Assembly (NCBI GenBank): GCA_947184155.2
Contig: CAMXCT020006468.1
Span: 2,501 to 66,500 of the forward strand
Reading direction: 5' to 3'
DNA: 64,000 nt
Origin: Cladocopium goreaui
Lineage: Eukaryota > Sar > Dinophyceae > Suessiales > Symbiodiniaceae
The translations under genes and the position numbers were made by a program. The notes beneath the pieces are model-generated. The model saw only the letters and a list, made by a program, of their open reading frames with translations, made no database searches and was not told where the DNA came from. How positions within the stretch are numbered: the stretch's first letter is position 1; each line of letters starts with the position of its first letter. Positions 43,725-53,982 of this stretch are shown piece after piece.

Positions 43725-43878
43725 ATGAATCTGTGTTGCTGGGGTGCTCTTCTCATTGCATAAGAGTCATATTGGTTCCATTCATTTGCATCGACAATGT
43801 CGAAGTCATCATCATCATAGCCATGGCTTGCCATTTCTTGGGCTCTACCTGGAGCTCACCCTCAATGAGGGATCACTG
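43725..43878 (-). other. 5' leader of the element
   Basis: About 150 bp lie between the primer binding site and the gag ATG. A short palindrome CCCTCAATGAGGG (43,858-43,870) lies 8 bp from the primer binding site and could form a hairpin. No promoter is recognisable. Confidence 0.5.
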
Positions 43879-43889
43879 CTCCGCTACCA
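43879..43889 (-). other. Primer binding site, initiator-Met tRNA type
   Basis: Two bases inside the 5' LTR the element strand reads TGGTAGCGGAG, matching the complement of the 3' end of eukaryotic initiator methionine tRNA (TGGTAGCAGAG) at 10 of 11 positions. Copia elements commonly use this tRNA. Confidence 0.75.
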
Positions 43890-43891
43890 CT

Positions 43892-44091
43892 TGAAGAGGG
43901 GCCCTAGCGTCTACTTCAAGATCAGCTAAGGCGTCTTCCCCAATGACAGCACTCTTTTACTCTCAGCCTGTTGCCGGTCAGTGCTTGTCTACAGGGTTAC
44001 TCTATATACCTCTTGAGCCTTGAAGGGCGCATATAAATGTGCTCAATACTCATGCATGTACCTATGTAGGTATTAGGTCGAAACAAAAACA
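43892..44091 (-). repeat. 5' LTR of the copia-type element
   Basis: Element strand starts TGTTTTTG and ends CTTCA, the TG...CA form. It is about 97% identical to the 3' LTR. It should contain promoter and polyadenylation signals, but none is recognisable. Confidence 0.95.
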
Positions 44092-44462
44092 GGGGGGCCC
44101 CCCCCCCCCGAAAATGGTCATGGGTTCAATTCCCACGGGTGACGCGGTCACGGGCCCCCACATTAGAGGCACACTTTCCATGAGGGAGATGTCCCTGCAG
44201 TCCAGCATAATTGGTATGCTTCAGCCTCAATAACAGTTGCTGCAAGGGGTCTTAAAAAGGGGTTTTAAATAAACCCCTTTTCGTGCATCATTTCACGCTG
44301 CACAAGACACCGTATCATGCAGTCATGCTTTGGATAAAATCATCTTAGACTGCGCAAAAACGTTTTTGGTGTATCATCTTAGGGGCGCAGCATTTTGACA
44401 CCACTCCTCTCCCACTACACTACCTTTCGTCCGCCTCCGCCTGCTCTCAAGTCTGAATCAAC
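44092..44462. other. Spacer between retroelement and BTB array
   Basis: It begins GGGGGG with C12, then a GGGTTCAATTCCCACG word. A GGGTTTTAAATAAACCCC palindrome follows near 44,261. No open frame is supported. Confidence 0.6.
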
Positions 44463-44794
44463 GCATTTTGTCCATCAATCCAGCTGAGTCGTTGGAACCT
44501 GTTGTGGTGGCCCAAATCCCAACTGAGGGCCGGTCTTTCCTCACGGACCTGTTTGTAACTGACGGTGGAACAATTTATGTTGCTGGGTTTTTGCAAAGAA
44601 AGGTGTTGGCCTTCCACCAAAGCAGCCAAACTTTCACAGAAGTCTTGCGGTGTCCAGATGGATTGCACCCTTTCGCACTGCTGGTTCAGGACAGATCGCT
44701 GTATGTGAGCATGGTGACACCCCAGGTGAACGGAGAGCCCTGGACGGGGAAGGTTTACGAATATTTGCTGCCTCCTGAACTTCAGCTTCAGTAG
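44463..44794 (+). pseudogene. 3' remnant of a BTB-BACK-propeller gene
   Basis: Only the last ~108 codons are present (SINPAESLEPVVVAQIPTEG to LLPPELQLQ, then TAG), matching the C-terminus of the genes at 48,536 and 57,760. The BTB and BACK parts are absent and the homology starts abruptly at GCATTTTGT. The 3' flank is nearly identical to that of the gene ending at 59,460 for about 250 bp, so this is the stump of a fourth array unit, not a separate gene. Confidence 0.85.
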
Positions 44795-46038
44795 TGAAAA
44801 AAGATCCTGTGGTTGGGGGCTTCTGGGGGGCATGGGTCAAGAGCACCTATTCACCAGGGCACCTGACCCGAGTGACTGATGTGATCTGATGCGTTCCATA
44901 CTTGAGGACATCTTGAGACCCTAACATTATTTCAAAGAACCGTAACACCAAGGCGGGGCCCCCTACATAGTTTTTTGTTGGTTTCTAACTGATAACTAGG
45001 TTGACTATGGTCTGTGATAGGTATATATATATATTTATTGTTATATATATATATTTAATATTATATATAGTATACTTATATATGTAGACACTGGGATCTA
45101 TGAACCAACAAACAAAAAACACCTTGAAGGAATCAAATTCTGGATCCCCCGCCTTAGCCAAAGACGGCCTACGTCCCAGGTATCGATCAGTGTTCCTCAT
45201 TACCTGTCAGCCCTGGAAACCAGTTCCAGATAAATTCAGCAACCTCCAACAAAAATCATCAAAAATCATAGGATTCTTCCATCAGTCACCATGATTGGCG
45301 TTTTGCAGCTGGACATGAATCACCTGGTGCAGCCTGGCCCCAGGCCACAATGTCTCCCAGTTGGAATTGTGCTGTAGCGATGGTGCTCATTGAGTGTTTG
45401 GAAAAGTCCGCGAGCGGGTCGTTGTTGGATCAGGATATTTTGACCGACAACAGATTCAAGCGCCATACAGATGGGGAGATGCCGACATACTGGAAAACAA
45501 CCACATGAACACAATCTGGTGAAGGCTAGGTGAAAATGAACGGTTTTTGTTTTTTTCTGTCGGAGAATGGAAACATAATCGACTTCCCCAAGCTGCCTAA
45601 GATTACGGGAACGGCTTGCCAGGACCTCACAGAATCTGGGTCTGAGACAAAAGTTCGGATTTGAGACAGAAAAACAGATGGATTCGGCTGGCAGCTTATG
45701 ACTTGACATTTCCAGATTCTTGTTGTGGCTCTGTCATGTTTTTTCACCTTAAAGGGGCGATATCACAACGGCGCCACCCACATGATGTTGCTCTGGAATG
45801 ATCAGGGGTGAATCTGACGTGCACGGTGATCGGCATGGGTCGACTACTGAAGATTTTACACCATCCTTTTTTTTTGGGGGGGGGGTACCGGGATGCCTTC
45901 CATACCAAAAAATATCGACATAGAAGATCAGCAGATTTTACAGAACAGTCATCGTTGGGAAGGCAATACTCCATATCCATCCGTATGTTTGTTGATTGGA
46001 AGGTACACATTTTTGGCCAATACTTCCAGTTCAGGAAC
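44795..46038. other. Duplicated intergenic DNA of the BTB array
   Basis: The first 250 bp match 59,461-59,700. The part near 45,660-45,870 matches 50,690-50,970 (GGGGTGAATCTGACnnGCACnGTG words). A (TA)n tract lies at 45,023-45,082. No gene is supported. Confidence 0.65.
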
Positions 46039-46144
46039 TACCCTCTGGTAAACTAACATAACTATGGAAAATCACAATTTTTAATGGGAAAACTCACTAT
46101 AAACGGCAATTTTCTATAGCTTTTTGTATGTTTACCAGAGGCTA
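46039..46144. mobile_element. CCCTCTGGTAA MITE, copy 16
   Basis: Left TACCCTCTGGTAAAC is perfect. The right is TTTACCAGAGGCTA with one change. Confidence 0.82.
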
Positions 46145-46592
46145 TCATAAGTCGCCAACATGTCGGGTCCACCGGCTCCAATGTCGCTCCTCACTGCTGA
46201 AAAAACATAGGATAGATGTTTGGTATAAAACGAGTATATGGACAAAAGGGGATCAGAATTAGTTCACTTAGTTCACCCAGGTTCATAGTTATATGGAACA
46301 TCCCCAGTTGGATTATATAATGGGTTATAAAATTGTTATATAATGGTTATGTAAGGGTTATTGTACTAGCCAAACACTGGGGGCGCACATGCAAGCAAGC
46401 CGTTGTATCCTTTGGCAATTGACATTTGATCTCCGTGAAATTTCAAGCTGCGATCCCCGCGTGGCCATTTTCCAGTCACTGAATCAACCATGGGCTGGGC
46501 ATGTTGAGGTAATGCCTAGATTTGGAGGGCAAAATTTAGGACAAACAGAGTCATCTCCGGAACAGCCACATCTCCAAATGTGCAGGAAAGGT

Positions 46593-46709
46593 TACCCTCT
46601 GGTAAACGTTTACAGAAAACTATGGAAAGATCCACCATTTTCAATGGGAAAATCCACTATTTCGACTGGGTCATTTTCAATAGCAAATTGTTGACATAAC
46701 CCGAGGGTA
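46593..46709. mobile_element. CCCTCTGGTAA MITE, copy 17
   Basis: Left TACCCTCTGGTAAACG, right ATAACCCGAGGGTA with substitutions. The interior has ACTATTTCGACTGGG as in copy 3. Confidence 0.82.
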
Positions 46710-48535
46710 TACCTGGTTATACCTGGTTACGCCTCTGTGATTGGTCCTGCTGTTCCCTTCTGTTCTGCACGAATCGGCACGAATCGGCACTGCCTCGTCT
46801 CGCCGAAGCTATGGAGGACTGCGGGGATGCTGGTGTTGAATGCATTTTTGAAGCCCTGAGTCACCATTGAACATATTCTGGTTGGTGATTTGGAACCATG
46901 GAATTTTATGACTTTCCACATATTGGGAAGAATACTCCCAACTGACGAAGTCATATTTTTCAGGGGGGTTGAAACCATCAATTAGTATTTGAACATGTTT
47001 TTGAACATGTCATATTCTGTAAAGTGCCGCTTCATCGAATTCCGAGATACAATAAGTGTTTTCACCAAAGAACATGGGAGTATCACCAAACAATCATGAG
47101 ATGTATATATATATATGATATATGTGCATATATACATATATAGACATGTATAATAGGAGATAGCCAAGAAAATCCTGGGATGTACTCTCTAGTACTGCAA
47201 CCTTGCAATGAACAAACTCTATCAAAGCTTTTCGTTGAGTGCCTGGTCAATGGTTATACAACCTCCGCGGAAAAAGCACATACTAACCTTGTTTTGTGTA
47301 TAGATATGTCTGGGTGACGTATGAGATGCATCAAGACTACATAATGTATGTATATATATAATGTTTGGACATGCATCCAAATGAGAGAGTTGTTGATGAT
47401 CACGGCTGGTTCGTAGATAAATTTGAGCATACCCAAGTAGGAAAACTGCTTATGATCCAGTTCCTATCCAAGATTCACATCCATTAGACATGATTGGTAG
47501 CACAGGGACCCTCAGAAGCACATCATTTTCAGGTGTGTGAATTACAATTCAGCGGCCACACGCACACACAGTTATACACACATATTTACATAAGTTTCAT
47601 GATATTTTCAACACGTGATATAGCAAAATACCATGAATACATCAATAGCCAAGGAAATGACTAAACAATACACATAAAACATATCCATATCATTCCATAT
47701 CCCCAGAACATCCCAGCGTTTTTTTTGTCAAACTTTTTCTGGCTTCGACTCCAGCAGCCAGCTGTCTTCTCTTGGGCTTGGATGGTGGCACGGTCGATGA
47801 AGGTGCGCTGCTTCAGCAGGGGATTTTCATCAAAACTTTGGGATTTCGTGAGTGAAAAGCACCGCGAAATGGTGCATGGAGATACCAGAATTCTGATACA
47901 ACTGATGTATCTCGAAAGCAGACACGTGTCGACAGGGCTAGGAGATTGGAGATTTGCCAACAGAAATCAGAGATCTGGATGTGTTTTTTCGCAACAGGGA
48001 CTGTCTCCGTACGAGGGGGATTTCATCCCGGGATTCCAACAGATTTCACCACTGATGTGCGATCACCACAAGGATAGCTTCGGTGAGGTGAAATGGACGT
48101 TTCACCAAAAGGATCATGGTATAGGTCACATAGGTCACAGATATGGAGCATGAATGCCTCATGGTCGTCCAAACCTAGAATCACTTTTCAATACTGGGAA
48201 ACCATCACCTTCAAACCCTCTTCAATCGTTTGTTTTTGGATGACATATCTCAAAGACATATCCAACCTATATCCTGAAATACTGGCAACGTTTTGTTCTG
48301 AAATCATCCGGGCAACTGAACACTTGGTGAATGTCCTCAGCGCCGTTTCTATCTAATTTCGAAGCACGGCTTCATGGTGTGAATTTGTTGCATTTGTTGG
48401 AAGCATAACTGGAAGATTGAAGATTGCTTGTTCTTCACCCGTTTGTAGTTAGACTCATGTGGCATTGGTTGGGTCCACAACACCTGTTTACCAAGAAGGC
48501 GACCAACCACCGCCTTCCGGTGTCGAAGCCGCGCC
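46710..48535. other. Upstream flank of BTB gene 1
   Basis: Shares blocks with the other array units: CATGAGATG with (TA)n near 47,095 (like 52,405), ATGAATACATCAATAGCCAA near 47,631 (like 53,066 and 56,937), and a GC-rich island at 47,745-47,820 equivalent to islands at 53,200 and 57,050. The island may be an exon or leader segment. The empty MITE site is at 47,897-47,898. No independent gene is supported. Confidence 0.6.
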
Positions 48536-50239
48536 ATGGGAGCTGTGAAGCTCGAACACTCAGATCGGGCCCAGCATCGGGCCTGCATCATGCAGCAGTT
48601 GCGACAATTCTGGATGGACGACCATCTCTGTGATGTGGTTCTGAAGAGCCATGATGGTGCAGAGCATCGCGCCCACACGGCCGTGCTATCTGCCGCCAGC
48701 GCGTTTTTCAAGAATCTGCTGGGAGGATCGTTTCTGGAAGCAGAGAGGGTGCAACAGAAGCAACCGGTGGAAATCGCTGCGTCCAAAGCGGCAGTGTCTG
48801 CATTGCTGGACTACATCTATGATGGACAGCCTGAAGTATCAGTGGAAGTTGGTCTTGAACTCCTACGACTGGCAGAGGCTTACGACCTGCCAAAGTTAGC
48901 AGGTGCGATTGAGGCAGGTATCCGTACCTGCTTGGACAGCAGTGTTGCCCTGCAAGTTCTACAAGAAGTGCATGGCCTTCATTCTTTGAGAGTTGCATGC
49001 GAAGACAAAGTGGCCGAGGATTTTGAGACTTGCAGCCAGCACCCAGATTTTGGGAAGCTTGGTGCTAGTCAGCTGGCTAGAATTTTGAAGAGAGAAGATC
49101 TGGGTGTCTCACGGGAAGAGGCAGTGGTGAATGCATTATTTACCTGGAACAAAGTTTCCAAGGACGGACATGCCTCTTTGGGCGTGCTGCTGCAACATGT
49201 AGATTTCAATTCACTATCCATTGAGAATTTGCTTTCCCTTAGTCGTACAAGTCTCTCTGGTCAAAGTGGTGATGACCTTCACAGAGAAGTTGAGGACGCT
49301 TTGACCTTCCGAAAGAGGACCCAAAGTCCAGGCACTTTTCAGTCCAAGAGGCGTCGTCTCCAGCATTGGTCGCCATTTTTAGGTGCCAGTACAGCCAGCA
49401 TTGAAGCTTCAGGGCGAGAGGTACTGCCCTTGTTATGTTCCTCTTTGCGCTGGCACCAAGGTGAACTGTTTGCCGAGCACTTTGGGGGTCGCCGCATCAT
49501 TAGTTGGAAGCCCGGTGATCCTGCATCCCGCGTGCGACCTGTTGCAGGCGAAGGCGCTCCTGTCACTGGAATCAACGACTTCATTGACCTGGAGGACCTG
49601 GCCATTTCGCCCAGCGGGGAGGTCTTCGTGGCAGATTGGCAGAATCGGAGGATTCTTCGGTTTCAAAATGGTTCTGGAGACGTAGTTGTTGGCAACACTG
49701 ATGCAACGGCCCTGTCTTGCTCGCCCAACGGGGTGCTGTATGTGGTGAGCTGGGATGGGAGAACATTGCTAAAGTTGGTGGGCTCCACGCTCGAGACTGT
49801 GATTGCGTCCGAGAGCCTTCCTCCAGACATGCAGTTCTCAGCGTATCGGGTGTTTGTAACAAAGGAAGAGGCGATCTATCTTCTGGATAGACTGAATGAA
49901 AACCGCCGCATTTTGTGCATCAATCCAGCGGAGTCGTTGGAACCTGTTGTGGTGGGCCAAATCCCAACTGAGGGCCGGTCTTTCCTACACGACCTGTTTG
50001 TAACTGACGGTGGAACAATTAATGTTGCTGAGCTGAATCAAAGAAAGGTGTTTGCCTTCCACCCAAGCAGCGAAACTTTCATAGAAGTCTTGCAGTGTCC
50101 AGATGGAGTACGGCCTGTGGCACTGCTGGTTCAGGACAGATCGCTGTATGTGAGCATGGTGACACCCCAGGTGAACGGAGAGAGAAGTGAGAAACTTTAC
50201 GAATATTTGTTGCCTCCTGACCTTCAGCTTCATGAGTGA
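48536..50239 (+). CDS. BTB-BACK-NHL/beta-propeller protein, gene 1
   Basis: A 567-aa intronless frame. The ATG at 48,536 is chosen because the sequence around it (GCGCCATGGGAGCTGT) is conserved in two other copies. Residues ~29-133 form a BTB domain (HLCDVVLKSHDGAEHRAHTAVL, SAFFKNLLGG, LDYIYDGQPEV); ~134-240 a BACK helical domain (ILKREDLGV, AVVNALFTW); a basic KRRR linker at ~270; and ~290-560 repeated NHL/SMP-30-like blades (LAISPSGEVFVADWQNRRIL, CSPNGVLYVV, LFVTDGGTINVAELNQRKVF). BTB-BACK proteins usually act as substrate adaptors for Cullin-3 ubiquitin ligases, with the propeller binding the target; that role is inferred. No signal peptide. It is one of two intact members of the array. 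Confidence 0.9.
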   Translation: MGAVKLEHSDRAQHRACIMQQLRQFWMDDHLCDVVLKSHDGAEHRAHTAVLSAASAFFKNLLGGSFLEAERVQQKQPVEIAASKAAVSALLDYIYDGQPEVSVEVGLELLRLAEAYDLPKLAGAIEAGIRTCLDSSVALQVLQEVHGLHSLRVACEDKVAEDFETCSQHPDFGKLGASQLARILKREDLGVSREEAVVNALFTWNKVSKDGHASLGVLLQHVDFNSLSIENLLSLSRTSLSGQSGDDLHREVEDALTFRKRTQSPGTFQSKRRRLQHWSPFLGASTASIEASGREVLPLLCSSLRWHQGELFAEHFGGRRIISWKPGDPASRVRPVAGEGAPVTGINDFIDLEDLAISPSGEVFVADWQNRRILRFQNGSGDVVVGNTDATALSCSPNGVLYVVSWDGRTLLKLVGSTLETVIASESLPPDMQFSAYRVFVTKEEAIYLLDRLNENRRILCINPAESLEPVVVGQIPTEGRSFLHDLFVTDGGTINVAELNQRKVFAFHPSSETFIEVLQCPDGVRPVALLVQDRSLYVSMVTPQVNGERSEKLYEYLLPPDLQLHE

Positions 50240-53200
50240 AAAAAAAAATATCGGGTTGGGGAGGGGTCATGGGTCAAGAACACCTCTTCGGGAGGCGAGG
50301 TTCTGACCCACAACTGGATTGGTAGGGTACAGCTCAAAGGCCAACGGCAGTATCTGACTGATGTGGCTGATGCCTCCAATACTTGGGAACATCTTGGGAC
50401 ACTAACATCATTGTAAAGAACAGTAACAAGGGACTTCAAGGGACCATGGATTTTTCCATCTTTTGGATACTCCTTTACTTTGCCCTATGTGTTGTCCTGC
50501 AGGAACACGCCCGCATCTTTGATTAGTGGGTTTGCTTCAGTTTTTTCAGAGAGCCATATGTAGGTTTTCCAACCCCATATGTTTCTTCAAACACCCAGAA
50601 TTTTTCAAAAGCGCGAAAACAAGGCGATGATGAACGTTTTTCGTGTCCAAGAACGGGGGAATGTTTGATACTTCACCAACATAACGTAGGCCTGAGACAA
50701 TAGACCGAAGACGCAAAATAGATGGATTGCTCAGCTGCCCGGAGTTTATGGCTTGATATTTTTTTTCAACAGATGCTGTTTCCAACAGATGCGTGCAGTT
50801 GTCTCCCTTTCATGTTTTGCACACCTTTTCACCTGGAATGTGGGGTGATATGACGACATTTCCCTCCAAATCAGTTGGTTTCGCTGGAATGAATCGGGGG
50901 TGAATCTGACCCGCACAGTGTTTTGTCAATGTGTACGGCTCGACAATTGAAGATTTTGTACCATCCCCAGGTGTTCCATTTTTTACCTGCCAGCATTTGC
51001 TTCAAACCAATGAGCATAAATCCACCAACTTCCAACAGAAACATAAGTAGGTTCTTCCATCAAATACCATGGTGCTTGGCGTTACCCTCCAATAAACTGA
51101 CAAAACGATATGAAAAATCCACCAGGAAAGTAGATGAAGTAAATCCTAGTAGATCATTGTCTTGGGAAACCCATGGATTTCGGTAGTTTTGCCATGTTTT
51201 TGTATGAAATCATCACCTGGCGCAGCCAGCCTGGCAGGGCCTCGTCGCTGGAATCGTGCTGTAGCGATGGAAAAAGTCGCTGGATCAGGAGCCCTGGGAC
51301 GAACATCGATCCAGCTATCTGGGTGAATGATAATGATATTGACGCCACCACGACGCGACTGGACATGTTCGGAAATGATGGTTAATACAGATAACGATCG
51401 CAGAATGGTCTTCAGTCGGCTCTAGGAGACGGATGGAACTGAAAACCAGGGTGCGAGCAGTGGCACCAGATTTTTCAAATTTTGTTTGTGCAAAACATGA
51501 TCTTTTGACAGGGGAATCATCCAAACATCCCACACATGGCCAACATTTCCAGTTCTGGTCAGGTCATTTGTTGGTTGTTGTCCCATTTTTTTGATGATAT
51601 CAGTTATATTCCAGTTTTAACTGCATGCGATATCCGCATAGGAATATCCCGCATAGATTATCCCCACACAATACCATGCAGAAAACATCACCTAGCAAAC
51701 TCCTCACAAAACGGTTGGTCTGCGATTAAGCCATACCATACCTGTTGAAACCAGCCACTGAAACCGCCAATTCATCACGTCCCAGTCTTGGCTCTCAGGC
51801 CTTGTCTCACCACTTTTTTGCGTAGCTGCGCGATTTACTGATCAACCAAGTTGTTACACCCCACAGTACACTGAAATAAGTATAACCATATGGAAAAATA
51901 GTTGGAAAAGGCAGTTACAATGATCAGTTCCCAGGGAAACCGCACCTTTTCCATACCGTTAACCCAGGGTTCATGTACAATTTAAGTATGATATCCTTAG
52001 ATGATTTTCCACCAGTGGCATTTCAGAACTGAGCCACCACTCAAGGAGAGAAATAGTCCGTTCCGACGTGACTCCTTTGCCTCTCAAGGGGTTAAGACCT
52101 CCCCGGATTTGGAGGCTGCCAAAGATAAGCTGTCCGATTCACCTAGAACTTTAGCCACACTTCCCCCATCGTAGGAAGTATATCTGCATGGGTGACACCT
52201 ACTAAGACTCCACCTGGATGTAGTTCATGGAGGACTGAAGGGGATGGGCTGGTGATGAGGAACAGTCATTGCATTGGTTTGTTAGGGAAACTCTAACCGT
52301 TGAACGCTTGATTTTTGCCAACATTTCTGAACATGTGACTTTAAATTGTCCATTTATCGGATTCCCAGCGAAGCATTTTTACCACGGAACATGGACGTAT
52401 CACCAATTAATCATGAGATGTACTAGGAGATCACGAAAATCCTGGATACATAGCCTCTACTCCAACCCAATGAAGAATCTGGATGATTTTTCCTTCAACG
52501 ACTGGTTGATGGAGAAATGTAGCATCCCAACATCTATGAGATCCCAGGGAATCTTTATGACAGAGACCCGCACACCGACACACATACCTATCATTTTTGT
52601 TTCAATAGGCATGGCACAGATGAGACTTAAGACAGTACTTTGGAACATACGGAGAGAGTTATTGCCAGGGATGGTTCACCCAGGACTGGCACAGGGACCC
52701 CCTAATTCACGGTATGCGAATTATTTGAAGTCAGGCCACGCTGGTAGCTATATCTGTACCTATATCTATGTCTACCTCTCTCCCTCTCTATACATGTACA
52801 GATTTACATATATGATTGAAGAAAGACATCAATAGGTACATAAACACATAGAATATAGCATACAGCACTAATATAAATGAATTAGTACACACACACATAT
52901 ATATAATATTATATAATTATATACACATAAATAGATATCCCCATACTTAATTCACGGTGAACCAACCTGCTGACAATTCCTTCATTTTCGGATGATCCCT
53001 GAAAGGCGCAGTTTCTAAGCACGCCACACGACATCCAAATGTCGTATGATGACCTGTAGGATTATGAATACATCAATCGGCCAAGAAACAATAGAAGAAA
53101 TATATGAAAAGCAACACATATTGTTTTCCCAGATATGGATATATATAAATAACTGAATAAATTATATCCATATCACGACACCGAGCTTTTTTCCACACGA

Positions 53201-53305
53201 TTTTGGATGCAGGAGCCGCGCTGTTTTTTCCGCTCTCGGCGAGATGGCTTGGACGGCACAGCGATGCCAAGGTGCACATGGCGCATGGAGAGATCAGAGA
53301 TATGA
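50240..53305. other. Intergenic DNA between BTB genes 1 and 2
   Basis: Contains blocks homologous to the flanks of other units (50,690-50,970; 52,315-52,430; 53,058-53,300). A half MITE-like word (TACCCTCCAATAAACTGAC) is at 51,082. TA/CA-rich tracts lie at 52,740-52,940. A 188-codon open frame at 52,269 lies within duplicated non-coding blocks and lacks coding features. Confidence 0.6.
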
Positions 53306-53414
53306 TACCCTCCGGTAAACCAACAGTTTGCTATTGAAAATGGCCCATTTATAGTGGATTTACCCATGAAAAATGGTGGTTTTCCATAGTTATGTAAACG
53401 TTTACCGGAGGGTA
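53306..53414. mobile_element. MITE copy 18 with a visible empty site
   Basis: The core 53,308-53,412 (CCCTCCGGTAAAC ... GTTTACCGGAGGG) is flanked by TA on both sides. The equivalent place in the gene 1 unit (47,891-47,915) reads TTCTGATACAACTGATG, uninterrupted with a single TA. This shows the element is mobile and duplicates TA. Confidence 0.92.
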
Positions 53415-53809
53415 CAACTGGTGTATCTCGATAGCAACCAGGCAGACAGGAGATTGGACATGTACCAGACATGTGGATCTCAGCCGACCAGATTTCTGAC
53501 CACTAGACATGCACAAAAATGGAGATCATAATGATACCTCATGGTCGCCGCCCAACAGTTTCCAACCGGAAACCATGAATTGAAGATGGCTTCGCAATTC
53601 CAGGTTGCAACTGAACGCTTGGTTGTGCTGGTAAATGTGCTCTGTGTCGCTGTTTGTGGGTAAAGAACCAACTGCGATCTATGGCATTTTTGTGCGAATT
53701 ACAGCTTTATGTGTGTTTTTTTTTTTTTAATGCGTTTGTTGGACCCATAACCCATACTGGAAGATTGTGCGTTAACCCGCTTGTAGTTGGAGTTGGCTCA
53801 CAATACCTA

Positions 53810-53982
53810 CAAACAAGACGGTGACCAACCACTGCATTCCAGTGTAGAAGCCGCGCGATGGGAACTGTCCTTGTTATATAGATCATACCGGTGTCGGTTG
53901 GATATCCACAACACATATCCAGATCCACCAAGAAGGCGACAATCTAGTGCCTTCTGTGTAGAAGCCGCGCCATGGGAGCTGT
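53810..53982 (+). repeat. Duplicated leader and start region before BTB gene 2
   Basis: The segment AAGnCGGTGACCAACC to GAAGCCGCGCnATGGGA is present twice, near 53,812-53,868 and 53,925-53,980. The first copy gives a 7-codon frame ending TAG. Gene 1 has it once. Confidence 0.65.

Larger units (their letters stand above)
27567..44091 (-). mobile_element. 16.5-kb Ty1/copia-type LTR retrotransposon with an extra 3' module
   Basis: In element order (right to left): 5' LTR, primer binding site, gag, pol in copia order (protease, integrase, RT, RNase H), then a 7.1-kb extra module and the 3' LTR. The LTRs are ~200 bp, TG...CA, and differ by about five small changes. The inner domain is 16.1 kb; without the module the element would be ~9.4 kb. 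gag and pol are almost free of damage, while the module has many breaks. Not one copy of the abundant local MITE lies inside. Integrase lying before RT defines the Ty1/copia class. Species-level family is not determined. Confidence 0.92.

Noticed and set aside
44119..44136. GGGTTCAATTCCC, like a tRNA T-arm or SINE B box
   Set aside because: No D-arm, anticodon arm or acceptor pairing is found around it.
52269..52835. 188-codon open frame between BTB genes
   Set aside because: It lies in duplicated intergenic blocks whose other copies are not open, and it has no recognisable domain.
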